In this document: positions 51,101-62,665 of the stretch, in pieces
Numbering within the stretch: the first letter of the stretch is position 1
How the letters are laid out: the number at the start of each line of letters is the position of its first letter
Assembly (NCBI RefSeq): GCF_000002995.4
Contig: NW_025062475.1
Coordinates: 2,696,528 to 2,760,527 of the forward strand
Length of the DNA stretch: 64,000 nucleotides
Origin: Brugia malayi
Lineage: Eukaryota > Nematoda > Chromadorea > Rhabditida > Onchocercidae
Direction: 5' to 3'
Notes under the pieces: model-generated
Database searches by the model: none
Seen by the model: only the letters and a program-made list of their open reading frames with translations
What the model was told of the DNA's origin: nothing
Made by a program: the position numbers and the translations under genes

Positions 51101-54100
51101 AATATAATAACGATTTTAAAATGAACAATATCAATAGACACAGAATAGCAAGGAAAAATGTGTATTTCGCATTGTTATAAGTTATTTTTTAATGGAAAAA
51201 AGGGCTTACGACTTGTTAATATTAGGTTTATATATGTGTGATGAAGAAGGATTGCAATAGATGTTAATTTACGTACACAACAGATGTTTACTGTATGAGG
51301 ATTGTGACAAGGTCAGTGATTAGCATGTCATTTTGCAGTTAGATCAAGATAACAGGAATGCATGAGGAATGAATCGGAGGGATCTAAAATTGGTTAAATG
51401 ATACCAATGCTTTATTTGAAGTTTCGCAGCATTCCCAAAGAGTAAGAAAAGAAAAATTTAATGTAAAACTTTGACTGAAAGGTTTACAGGTAGATAGCAG
51501 AAAAATATTAAGTTTAATAACTAGGGCTTATTCTTATTTTTGATTGGGTATGCGACGATTCGTTTTTTAGTTTTTATGGTAATGTTTGTGGTTTTAGAGA
51601 TTTTTTTTAGTTTTATTTTTGCTTATAATTTTTAGGTTTTTCTTTTTGTTTTGTTATTAATTTTTTTTTAATAGTTTTTATGTATGGGGTTTTTTTTTTT
51701 ATATGCAGAATATTTCTTGTTTGTTTTATTTTATTTCATTTTTTTTTTATTTTCATTTGTTTTAAGGTTAGGTGGTTTGATTGTTTTTAGAGGTAATATT
51801 TTTTAGTTTTGATTTTTTGGATGTTACTTTTTTTAGTTTTGTTTTACAATAGTGCTGTTGCTCGTAGACATGCAGCGAGTAATGATATTGGTGATTTTTG
51901 TATTTTTTGTTTTTCAATAGTTTGTTTTGTTTTCTAATATTTTATCAATTTTTTTTTTTTTGGTTCTTTGTTAGTTATTTTTGTATTTATTAAGGGTGGT
52001 CAGTATCCTTTTGGAAGTTGATTACCTAAGGCTGAATCGGCTCTTATTCTTGTTAGTTGTTTGGTGCATAATAGGTACTTTAATAACTGCTAGTGTTATG
52101 CTAATGGATTGTGATGTTTATGTTTCTCTGAATTTTCATGTTTTGACTTTTGTTTTTTTCATGTAGGATTTTTTTACTATGATTTTTTCTAGTTTTTGTA
52201 TAAAAGGAATTAGGTAGATTGTTGCGTTAAGGACTGTGTCTCAAATTGGATTTTGTGTTTTTGGTTATTAGTAGTGGTTTGCAGCTAGAATCGTACTTTT
52301 TATTAATTTCGTTTCTATCCATGGTTTTAATATCACGCGTATAATATTCTTTTCATGGTTCTATAAGAAAAAGAAAAAAAAAAAAAAAAAACCAAGAAAG
52401 TTTTTCCATTCGTTTTACTTAGATCATATTCAGCTTGTTAAATTCTTGATTGTTAGAGAAAAATTCCCTTATGTTCATCAAGGTTCGTTAAAAATTTTTT
52501 CCATCATATTTATAAAGTGTTTCTTTTGTTACATTAACAGATATGGTGACATTATCCACGTACAGATTTTTTCTTATCTCCCACGCTAATTCATTACCAT
52601 CATTTGCTAGATTATAGTTTAGCGTCGCTAACAAGAAAGTGATGATATCATTGATATGACTCCAAAGAGAACTCTCTTAAAGTGATAAAATTTTTTATTT
52701 TCTTCGTCTATCTATATCATTTAGCCAAAGAAATCATGTACAATTTCTTTCTTCAGCTTGTAATTTTAGTTGCAAGAATGCTTTTTCAATATCAGCAGTT
52801 ATCACTACTCTCATCATCCGAAAACGTATTAGTCTGGTAAGATTATTGGACCTCTGTACAAATTTTAAATCCTTTCTGATGCGCTGAAGCATCATAAATA
52901 ATTCTTAATTTAGTTGTAGTCTTGCTAGAAGTCAGCACTTCATGATGTAGCAAATAGTGAATAACAGCTACTTCATTCGTTGGATGTACTTCTTCAATTA
53001 TAATCGATTGTAGTTGATCTATAATTGTTTCGTGGTATAAATGGAGAATTGATTTATGTTGTAGTCATTGATTAGATTCTTCAAATGTCCAATATATAAT
53101 TGTTACTTAATTTTTGTTTGGAATCTCTCCAAGACTAGCTAGCATACTTGAAACCTCCCACTTGCTTAATAATGGTTCGTTTGAAATGCTTTAATGCTTG
53201 GTTGTTATTGTCTTCTTTGAAAGATTCTTAAATGCCAAGCACTTCTAATTTTCAGAAATTTTCTAATTCTGAATTAGTGTTTACATTAAGGTATACTATA
53301 TTTGAAGAATAAATGACATTCTTCTTACAAAGTTTGCTAATCTCACCACTCCTAACAATCATAGGGCCAACTTTTGACTGAATCAGTAATGTGTCTTGAA
53401 TGTAACTACCTTGAATTCTCGTAGATTAATAAATTTGAAGAAATAGTCAGTTCTAATCAGTACATCAGGTTTATTTCCAATAATTTATTAATTCTTGGAA
53501 TTCAACCTCTTTTGGTGTTAATATAATTTTACTTCCCTGAAGATTAGCTAAAATTTCCTTTGTCGGTTCGATGCTTGTTATAATGTTGCTAAACATGGTT
53601 TCTAGCTCGTAACACTTGTTGTGAATTGTCTTACAAGGTTTGTCGAGGGTCAAGAACAAACTGGAATTTGAAAGGCTTACCTTGATTATAGAATAATAAG
53701 CAGTTCAACTGATGTAACAATAGTGTTACGTTGGTCGTGAAAGCAAAATAATTGACGTCGATTACGTTTAGATTACGTTTAGCAATCATCATTTGTTTCA
53801 TATGTCTCATCAATTGCTTATTTGATCAGTTATGTCTTACATTTCCATTTAATTATTTCTTATCACTTTACTTTACTTTAAATTAATATTTTCTTTAAAT
53901 ATATTATTTTTTTAAAATAACTTTTTCTTCCTTTCCGTTCTGTCTAATTACATTTCTAAAATGGATAATATTTCCAAACATTTAGCAAACACATTTTTTT
54001 GCAAACGATAATAAATAAATGATATTTAGGAATATGGTACGATGAATTTTTACATTTTTTTGCATCTGACTCTAATTATTTTAACTAATTTCGTATATTA

Positions 54101-55792
54101 AAAAGTGGAATTTTGTACATACATAAAAACTGCGGCTTTCCAAATGAATTTAGAGTAATGTCAAATACTGTTATCACTTTTTGTTTCATCCATTTATTTA
54201 TTTTTTTTTTTTTTCGATTTGATCAAATCAAACATCATTTCCCTCTACATTTCTATTTGTCTTATTTTCTTATCAGATATCTCAACTGAAAAAGAAAATT
54301 GAAAAAAAAAAAAAAAAACCACTTTGTTGATTTTTTCGATAAAGCAAAAAAAAAATCATATGGAAAGAATACTGCGTTACATTTCAGAATCTAACAACAA
54401 AAAGGTAGCAACAGAGGTATTTAGTAGTATTATATATATTCATTTTTATTCACACCTTATTTTGGCAATTTTTTTTTTTGAGAATGCATGCTTTAACTTA
54501 ATATATATTCATTTTTTTTTTTTTTTTAATCTATTATTTTTATCCAAACAAAAATGTTTTATTGCTTGCATATACTTACAAATGTATTTGCATGTAAGTC
54601 TTTTATAAATTAATATGTTATATCGTTTTATAATTTTATACAAAAATTTTACGTGTTCTTGCAGCGTATTTAATGTTATAAGATTTCAGATTTATTAAAT
54701 TTATAACATTTCACTCACTTCAGTAAATATATCGAATGTTACGACATCAAAATTCCATTCAATGACCTCTTCGTTGCATAGCCATCGTTCACCCTCATTA
54801 TGTAGTACTACCACACCAAATGTTTCATTGGATATGCATGATCAGGAAATGATTACTTTTCGTAAGTGTTGTATCGTTTTCATGTTATTACAGTGTTTTT
54901 TTTTTTTTTTTTCAATGATTTCAGTAATTTCACTTTTTAAGCATTTTTAGAATTCTCAACTTAATTTAATTTTTGAAAGACAATTTAATTAATTTTTTGT
55001 CAAGATTATGCAAATTTTCAAATTTCATATTGCTGAAAATTCTGTATTTCGATTTGCCGTAATACTTTAATTTCATCATGGTCATTTTGAGATAAAAAAA
55101 TTAATATAACTAGTGTCACTTGCTAAGCTGTTTTATTTTTTATCCACTGATAATGATAACAATGATACCATGCCATATAGTTTTTGTTTAAGTAGTTTTT
55201 TGAGCTCATGTTAACCTGAATGAAACGGATCGTTGGAAGATTTCTTCTGTTTTTTGCATCCATAGTGACAAGCAAAGGATTGAAGGTTAAAACTAACTTC
55301 GGACGTCAAATTATACTTCAGCGTAAATTATGATTTAATTTTGCAGCTCAGTCTGGTGAACTGAATTCGGACATAGGTATTCAGGTTGGACCGGAGTCGA
55401 AATTATCCGCCATCAGTTCATCATCGAATACAGGTTAATTTTCAAATTTTATTATTTTTATTGTGAGATATTGTTATCTTAATGTGTATGTGTTTGCTTG
55501 TATATATATGTTTTGTGAAACAGTGATTCTAAGGATTGCTTCTTATTACATTAGTTTGAAGATTTGGAATAATATAGAAATTGTAAATTTGAAAAGTAAT
55601 TAAGCAGATACGTGATGTACAAATGCCTACAATATTTACATGCTATTTTATATTTACAAATGCAATTGCGGACGTAGAAAAAAAGTAGAACGGATGATTT
55701 CCAGGAAACGTTCCAAAATTTTTTGAGCCAACAGAAACATTACCACCCTCCAATACACCGATGAGTCCATTGCTGTATTCTTTACAAAAACA
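48140..55792 (+). CDS. Putative exons upstream of orai, Ser/Thr-rich, unrecognised
   Basis: A phase-compatible exon chain can be drawn: 48140-48257 (starts [14 protein letters not shown], donor GAAA|GTATAT), 48624-48679, 49006-49096, 54724-54861, 55347-55433 and 55705-55792. The acceptors are TTTCAG or TTTAG types and the donors mostly GTAAG. Together they give about 192 codons without a stop, low in complexity (Ser, Thr, Asn, Pro) in the later exons, with no domain recognised. The first two joins are weaker: the first exon has an alternative donor at 48323, and the second ends GAG|GTGCTT. The last exon ends in phase 2 and needs a further exon. It could be a separate gene, or the 5' part of a long orai isoform through the microexon at 56026. 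Confidence 0.45.
49675..49800. repeat. 42-bp minisatellite, three units
   Basis: Units are at 49675-49716, 49717-49758 and 49759-49800, each starting TTAATTAGTCAGATTTGAAT. The first two are identical; the third has a few changes near its middle. Confidence 0.93.
50070..50705. repeat. ATT/TTA-rich low-complexity tract
   Basis: More than 600 bp consist almost wholly of interrupted TTA/ATT triplets and near variants (TTATTATTATTAATTATTG style). It is a degenerate trinucleotide microsatellite. Confidence 0.9.
50900..51070. repeat. Direct repeat, left copy (Pao fragment)
   Basis: It shares with 53617-53780 strings such as GAATAATAAGCAGTTCAA, GATGTAACAATAGTGTTACG and GTGAAAGCAAAATA. Both copies have the same orientation. 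The right copy lies within the Pao remnant, so this is a second fragment of the same or a related element. Confidence 0.85.
51535..52355 (+). pseudogene. NUMT: nuclear copy of mitochondrial nad5
   Basis: This is T-rich sense-strand sequence unlike its surroundings. Read with TGA as Trp it gives hallmark NADH dehydrogenase subunit 5 blocks: [13 protein letters not shown] near 51862, [16 protein letters not shown] near 51996-52040 with TGA for Trp, VHNSTLITASV with an indel near 52075, [11 protein letters not shown] near 52170, and [15 protein letters not shown] near 52223. Frameshifts, and the TGA codons under the nuclear code, show it is not functional here. An A-rich run (52367-52391) borders it. 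No other mitochondrial gene was recognised beside it. Confidence 0.87.
52393..53850 (-). mobile_element. Remnant BEL/Pao protease and RT region
   Basis: The minus strand has an RT N-terminal block, open at about 52985-52830, with [29 protein letters not shown]. Near 52595-52540 it reads [18 protein letters not shown], the RT active-site region, with YVDN where YVDD is expected. Upstream, 53813-53350 resembles the gag-protease part. Frameshifts and stops are many. It contains the very domains deleted from the array elements but is more decayed, so it is not their direct source. Confidence 0.85.
53617..53780. repeat. Direct repeat, right copy (Pao fragment)
   Basis: Partner of 50900-51070. The two copies bracket the NUMT and the RT remnant, 2.7 kb apart. 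Confidence 0.85.
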
Positions 55793-56025
55793 GTAAGTAT
55801 TTAAATTTTACATAATATTTTTGATGTTGTTTCAAGTGCTTTTGATTTTTTTTTTGCTATCATCGTAATATATCTCTGTCTGGATATTGATTTTCTTTTT
55901 TTTCGTTCATCTATTCACAATTTCAGTCACCTAATATTAATGTTTTTTTTTTTCATATGTTTAGATTTTCAATTTTTGTCTAAACATTTAATTTAACTTC
56001 GTATTTCTAACTCTCAATTATCCAG

Positions 56026-56030
56026 CGAGA
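56026..56030 (+). other. Candidate 5-nt microexon CGAGA
   Basis: CGAGA is bounded by a strong acceptor (CAATTATCCAG) and a strong donor (GTAAGTAAAA). Inserted after the exon ending at 55792 (phase 2), it shifts the frame so that splicing to the AAG acceptor at 58355-58357 continues into the orai frame. Without it that join meets a stop. No RNA evidence is available. Confidence 0.35.
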
Positions 56031-58341
56031 GTAAGTAAAAATTATGAATCATTTAACTATTAAATGATGATATGCCGCTTGGTAAATTGTTTCGTTAATC
56101 GATAAAATGTTTTCCAAGTAAAAAAGTAGCTTCGATGTCAAAAATAAATTTTTAGAATGGTCACACAAAAAATAGTTTTGCACATTGTAACTATCACAAA
56201 ATGATTGTAATTTTATAAGATCTACTCAGAAAAAAAAAAAAAGAAAGAAAACTGCAAGTTTTTAAGCTATTTTCAAGCTTTTAAGACCGAAATTAATAAG
56301 GCATGATCAAAATTAATTAATTGAAAAAATACATTTTCTTTTTAGTGAGAAATTGTACGGTTTGGACTTAAAATCCTGCTGATATTCTGTTTTCTTTACA
56401 ATTTTTTACATTAACCGTAATTTTTACAACTTTCTAGTTTTCAGTCTAAATTATACTTTTTTTAGTTTACTGAAACTTTAATTTACTCATTACTTTATTT
56501 TGCTGTAAAACGGCTATCCTAATTTGTGAAATTTAAATTACCGGTCATATTTATTTTCTCATACAATCTGGCGATAACATGTTTTTGAACTATTGAAATA
56601 CTGGCTATATTTTTGCCGATTTCATGCAGATAATGTATGAAAATCTCCAATACTTTATGCTCATAAAAAAAAAGAATTTTTTTTGTGGCAGATTTTTTCG
56701 AAACTAATAATTGTTATTGCAGTTTTCGAAGAAATTAATTTTTTGTAAACAATGGAGTTCTTTTTCATACACTTAGCGCTGCGAACATCCTCAAAATTTG
56801 TAGGTTATTCAGTGCAAAATTTTTTTATGGTAAAAGGAATTATTTTTATGTTATTTTAGAAAGGCTATTTTTGTGAAAAAAATTTTTTTTTTTTTTTTTT
56901 GTGGTTTTGAATTTAAAAAGAAATAAAATTTAAGATATACTTTTGCAATTATGCCCATTACAAAATAAAAAGCTTTTCATGGAAACATTCAGAAATTTAT
57001 CGGATGGGATGATTTATTGCCATTATTTCAATCGATAGCAATCATAGTATTTTTTTATTCAGTTATTCTGATCAAAAGCAAAAAAGGCAAGAGAGAATAG
57101 TGTTCTGTTGTCTCGATAAGCTTTCCTTTGCATTTTAGATCTTTATGTTTGAAACATTTTTATCATTCAAGCTGTTTTTTTTTTTTTGCTTTTTCTTTGC
57201 TAGGAAATGCTTTATGCTAAGATTATGTTCCTTTTCATTGTTGAAATATCGCTGGTTTTTTAAAATTACATCAGCAGGCTATATAACTTCAAATATATGT
57301 TTTAATTTTATTAAAGTTAAAGTCAAAAAAAGCTCTGGATTTGAGGATTGTAAATGAATTTAGTTCCATTCTATCAACGTGTCATCAAGTGTTTCCCTAT
57401 CATCTTCTCAACTTTATAATTTTTATTTTTATTTTTTTTTTTTTTTTTGATTGAGACTTTTTATCAATGAAAGAATATTTTCATTTTATGGATCGGATCA
57501 CCAGTAATTATGGTTTTCACCAACACAAATCAGTTAGATAGCAATGGAATTTTAAATTGCGTTGGAATGTGAAATAATTAATAAAAATTATTAGCTTTCA
57601 TTTTTTACTTAATACTTTTTCTTGCAATAAAGATTAGAAGTGAAAAAAGTAGTTTGTTATATATTGATATTTTATTGACGAAAATAAGCTAAAAATTATT
57701 AACAAAAGCCAATTATATAGTCTTAGAAATATTTCAAAGTCTTAGAAATATTTCAAATAAAAAAAAGTAAGTTAAGCTTTGTTTTGAAAGTGTAATTTTC
57801 AATTTACCTGTGCATCATCACAATACATTGCAATATTTGCTCAGTAGGCGTATACAGTTCCATCAAGTTTTCATGACTCTATGTACTTTTATATTTAATA
57901 TTTATCCAAATTTATAGCTCACAGCACATTTTATACACTTAGGCATTTTTTTAGATTAATTTATTCATGAAATCCTTGTATAAAATCTCCCGTTAAATTT
58001 GGTTTTTCATGCTTTTTAATTATATGAAGATCTGTTTCTTTTTTTTTTTTCTTTTTAATTTCTTGGAAAATATTACTTTTATCAAACGATAAGTTGTATG
58101 TTGTTTTTTTCTAGTAATAATCTTTATCTCTCATTATAGTCATGCAAAAAGGTCACATATCTTCGAATAGATAAAACATTTAACTTAGCATTGTGTAATA
58201 ATGTTTCATTTTTTATAAAGCTATTGTTGCTAATACAGATAGGCCTTTTAAAATTTTGTAGCTTTTTCCTAATGTTTTGTTATTATGTCTTCATTACTGT
58301 CACTTATCTTTTTTTAATTTACAAGCTTTCATCTTTTCCTT
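56031..58341. other. Gap before orai, no gene seen
   Basis: AT-rich with long T runs (56881-56900, 57422-57449). Open frames such as 57145-57357 and 58191-58373 are T-rich chance frames without supporting features. Confidence 0.5.
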
Positions 58342-58362
58342 CAGAAATCACTCTAAGCAAAT
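58342..58362 (+). promoter_or_regulatory. Splice acceptor and leader of orai
   Basis: TTTTCCTTCAG ends at 58344, 18 nt before the first ATG, with an in-frame TAA at 58354 between them. This suits a spliced-leader trans-splice acceptor giving a short leader. A second AG at 58356-58357 would skip the TAA and allow read-in from upstream exons. Confidence 0.5.
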
Positions 58363-61300
58363 ATGTCAAATGAACAAATAGGAATGTCATTGTTTTCATC
58401 ATTATTACCATTAACAACAGAAGCAAGAGCAACAGGAAAAAACTCAGAATTCCAACGAAGATCTACTTCAATTGACTTAGAATCAGGAAAAATTGATGAG
58501 TGCATCAAGATTGCATCACCATGTAATCATGATAAAAAAAGTCGCCGGTTCATTGCTTCAACATCCAACATTCCGGAAAATTCCCAATTATCAATAGTGA
58601 AAACTGATTTATCACATAATTTATTAGCAGCCGGAAATGTATCATTGGAAAATTTTGTTGGTTTACAATCATATCGTGCCATTTCAACCAATAATTCATG
58701 CATCAATATGCGAAAAAATGAGCAGTTGGATGATTTTGATATGAATATTCGGATGACTCACAAGGATAATTATTTGGCTAATAATTCGATAAACTTTTCA
58801 TCATATCAACCATCAACAACAATGGATGCAAAAATTTCAAATAACTTTCCAATTCATATGTTACCTTCAACAAATCCATCATCACATAATAATTATTTGG
58901 AATATCATAGCGTACCATCGACAACAATAATAACTGCAGCAGCAACAACAGTAACAGCAACAACAACAAGTAACAATGTTATAGAAGAAACAAAAGCGGT
59001 AATGTTGGATGAAAGGTGTGTTTATTATCATCTTTTGAATTATATTTTTAAGTGACTATATTCTTTCCAGATATCGTGGTGAATTATCAATTCTGGAAAA
59101 GTATCGTTATGATCTCAGTCGAGCTCAACTTAAAGCAAGTTCACGGACATCAGCTTTACTAGCAGGTTTTGCTATGGTAAGTAAAATACAAATTAAACTT
59201 TAATATGATTTTAAATTGGAATAAGACTTCACTGTTTTCCTGTTATCAATAGTTTAATTTAAATATCTCACTGTAGTACGATAATACCTGTAGGACATAT
59301 TCCCGCATAGCGCAAAATGGTAATATATCTCACAATGCCAAAAGAATTGGCATCATTGTTACGATTCATTATTTAATTGCTTCACAATTTTTTGTATTGT
59401 TATAATTAAACTGGTTGTTTTTGCCTAATTTCTTAGATCCAAAACTCAAAGTAGAACCTAAGTAAGGTAGTACGTCATCTTTTCTTTCTGTTGTTTGCAA
59501 AATTATCAGGTTTTTGAGATTGAAGTTTTGGAACTCACTATTTATGTCATTTTCAAATCTAAGATTTCTAAATGATTTTTTTTTATGCGGTATCTTCTGC
59601 GTTTTTTTCAACTTTTCGGAATGTTTTTTTCCAGATTTTTTGACAATGTATCCATCGATGTTGTTGTTATTGAATTTTAGGTCACAATTTTTTTTGCTAT
59701 CTTTCATTGATTTTCTTCAAGCGAAGCTACTAATGAAATAAACCAGATAGGAAATATAATGAAAAGGACTAATAAAAAATTAGAAATATTTGGATCCTAA
59801 ACAATTTGACAATTGATATTCTGCATCTTTCTTAGATATTATCTTGGCATTTCTAATTGATTTTCATTACTGGATAAATGGATAATTAATTTAGTAAACA
59901 AATTTATGTGTAATGCTATGTATTCGATCTCCTTTTAAATTGTTCCGTAAATCGCCAGTTTGTTTTTTTTTTTTCTACTTTTCATCAATGATTATTAAAT
60001 ATTTCCAATGCAGTCATTAATTAATCAGCACCAGTGCTTCATATTCATCCTTTATTTCTCGTGTTTTAATCGAATTTTCTTGAGATTAATACAAGTTTAT
60101 AATTTTTTTTTTTTTGCTTGTATTAATGTGGTTATCCAACAATCTGCTTCGTTTTTAATTAATCTGTTTACCATTTGCTACAGCTAATAGCTCGAAAACA
60201 TCATAGTATATGATTTTGTAATAATAGTTTTCTCGAACATCACAAAATAAATATTACATTAAGTTATAATATTTTGTTATGTATTACCACCATGATTTAT
60301 TATCAATAAATATTAGGTATAACAGAAGACTAAGCAGTTAATTAAAGATTGAATATAACGTAAGCATTAGTTCCAGTTCGATGAGATATTTCTTTTATAG
60401 TAGAATTCAGTAGCTTTATCACAGGTAGTATTGAACTGTTATTACATTCAGCAACAGTATTCAAGAAATAAATAGCAAATTAAGTTATGAGATGAGAGTA
60501 GTATATTTCATTATATTTAGGTTGCCTTGGTGGAATTGCAATACGAGCGAACTACGCCACCTTTTTTACTGATAACACTTGGTGTAGTGACAACACTTCT
60601 TGTATCCGTTCATCTTCTTGCACTGATGATGTCAACATGTATATTACCTTACATTGAAGCGAATGGTTGTACGCAAGATTCACCTCACATTCGATTAAAG
60701 TAAGTTTGTTTTATAATAATTGATTAAAGAAATGTCATTATGGTTTGAGAAATACGGTGATGAATTTGAGAATTAGCAGTAAAAGAAAAATTAGCTTTTA
60801 TGATAGCAATATTTTTAACATTAATCAGCATTGGTGATATTTTCTTCTTTTCACCTATAAATTATTTTTCATCTTTTTTCTACATTAAAACAAAATGTTT
60901 GCATTACTTACATTTCAAATCATCCTACTTCAAATGTTTACAGTAATTTCATATATTTATCGGTGGCTAATTTCAATTTTAATTCCACTTTTGGTCCATC
61001 ATTTTTGCTTGAATTATTTATATTTTTTGATTTTAGCAAGCCTCGTTTTCATATTTTTTTTCCTTACTTATATCATTTGAAGTGGCATTTCATGTCTTTA
61101 TAATAGATTTTTTCATCAATGTGATACCAATGATTAGTAATGATATTACAAGTTAGTTTAAGTTAGAATAGTGCGTATTGTTTAGTAACTGATGACAAGT
61201 ATCATTTCTGTTGCTTTATCTTGTTATATGAAATTTAACTGTATATGTAAGTAACATATATAAGTACTCTAGTATTTATGCTATCTCGAGTACTTTTATT

Positions 61301-62048
61301 TCATTTCACATTTTTATTTTCAGATTCTATATCGATCTATCATGGTTATTTAGTACATGTATTGGTTTGGTGTTGTTTCTTATTGAAATTGGTATAATAT
61401 TTTTTGTAAAATTTTATGCAGTCAACTATATTACTGCTGCTTATATAACCACTGCTATGCTCAGTAAGCAAACAATATTTTTTTATTTTTAAAAATTTTT
61501 TCATTTTTCAGAATAAAATATGATCAACATTTTAATGCATTACGTAATGATGCATGCTGCAGTATAAGCTATTTTGCTTCTCATTATTACCTAGCATATT
61601 TTGGAAGTTATAGGTAAATAGAATGTTCGGTAAAGAAAAAAATTTGAGAATTGAGATGGAATATTTAACAAAGAATTATAATGTAAACTACAATTCCATT
61701 TTGAATTTTGCACACTTAAATTAACTTTAAACTTTTCCATTGAAATATTTTTTAATTTATTTAAATTTCAATTTTTAATATTATTTTTTCCAGTTATTTA
61801 TTTTAATATCTTTGTTTGTTTCAGTACCTGTTGTAGTGGTGTTTACAATATTCTCATGTCTTATTCATAAAAATCGATTTATTCATTCAATAAATCGTGT
61901 TGGATCAAAAGCGATTGATTTGCAAAAATTTTTGAACGAAAATAATGCAGCAATAGGAAGCAGCATTCCGAATACTGCTACTGCTACATCTATTGAACGA
62001 CATCTGGTAGGTGCTGGTTTACATGGTATTCGAGTTATCCATCATTGA
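58363..62048 (+). CDS. orai-1: Orai calcium release-activated calcium channel subunit
   Basis: Plasma-membrane pore subunit of store-operated calcium entry, gated in other animals by ER STIM. Exons are 58363-59015, 59071-59176, 60521-60699, 61324-61463 and 61825-62048. All junctions are GT-AG and in phase; the product is 433 residues. Residues 1-217 are a Ser/Thr/Asn-rich, probably disordered cytosolic region with a poly-Thr/Ala stretch near 190-205. The conserved core starts at YRYDLSRAQLKASSRTSALL. Arg243 matches human Arg91, and Glu258 in VALVELQ matches the selectivity-filter Glu106. TM2-TM4 follow (TCILPYIEANG; LIEIGIIFF with the TM3 Glu; PVVVVFTIFSC). The TM3-TM4 loop is very short compared with vertebrates. 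The C-terminus has an amphipathic SKAIDLQKFLNE segment, the likely STIM contact. ATG choice is supported by the TAA just upstream. Confidence 0.96.
59177..60520. other. Largest orai intron
   Basis: 1,344 bp between the exon ending GCTATG|GTAAGT and the exon starting after TATATTTAG. The open frames on both strands (59369-59741) lack any domain and are taken as chance. No nested gene seen. Confidence 0.7.
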
Positions 62049-62500
62049 CACAGACATTATGAAGAAATTTTTAAAAATTTAATGTTTTTTTTTTTTTTTG
62101 TTAGTTTTCATTACTCTTTTCAAGTGCACTTTAATATATGCTTTGGCTTTAATGCTATTTTTTCATAATAGCTCTCATATTTGCTGTTTTTCCTTTAACA
62201 GATAACGGTTGTTTTTCTTTTTTTCTGGTATATTATTGAACTGGAATTGTTTATAAGTAAACAAAATCAACTAGAGGAATATGATGAGAACGATTTTTTT
62301 TTTTAATGCTTTCTTATTCGCTGTTTTTTTCTTTTTTTGTGCTTTCTTATTTGCTCTTTTATGCTAAATATTTTTGAATAATTTTTGCTATTTCATTTTT
62401 ATTTCTTCATATCAGTGGTAGATCAAATTATTTTGTTACAGCTTTAGATCAAAACATTCGTTACACGAAAATTTTTTTTGTCTTTATAAATATATGAAAA
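62049..62500. other. Orai 3' region
   Basis: T-rich sequence after the stop. An AG acceptor at 62201-62202 precedes an open stretch (ITVVFLFFWYIIELELF...) to a TAA near 62307. It is not in phase with any orai donor in a way that extends the protein and is left unassigned. Confidence 0.4.
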
Positions 62501-62665
62501 CATCGTCTAACTGTTATTCCACTCTATTTAATTGAATTCACTATTGCTATTCTGCGATTTCATATAACATTTACACTTTCTGCTTGGAAATTGCTACCTG
62601 ATTACTTCGAAGCTTACGATCGAAGGTTATTAGCTTCAGAACGAAAGACTTTAAATAGTAAATAA
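62501..62665 (+). other. Open stretch of unknown status downstream of orai
   Basis: 54 codons without a stop, ending SERKTLNSK then TAA. The composition (SAWKLLPDYFEAYDRRLLAS) is more protein-like than the surrounding T-rich chance frames. There is no ATG at its start and no AG acceptor nearby. It could be a decayed exon or an exon of a gene I cannot place. No family recognised. Confidence 0.25.

Larger units (their letters stand above)
49097..54723. other. 5.6-kb gap between candidate exons
   Basis: If the exon chain is right, this is one large intron. It holds the minisatellite, the ATT-rich tract, the nad5 NUMT and Pao debris listed separately. Between 51071 and 51530, and from 53851 to 54723, I see no gene. 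Confidence 0.45.

Noticed and set aside
51981..52166. 61-codon frame as a membrane protein gene
   Set aside because: It is part of the nad5 NUMT; the frame is open only by chance under the nuclear code.
58778..58969. Leu-rich minus-strand frame
   Set aside because: Antisense of the poly-Thr/Ala-coding part of the orai first exon.
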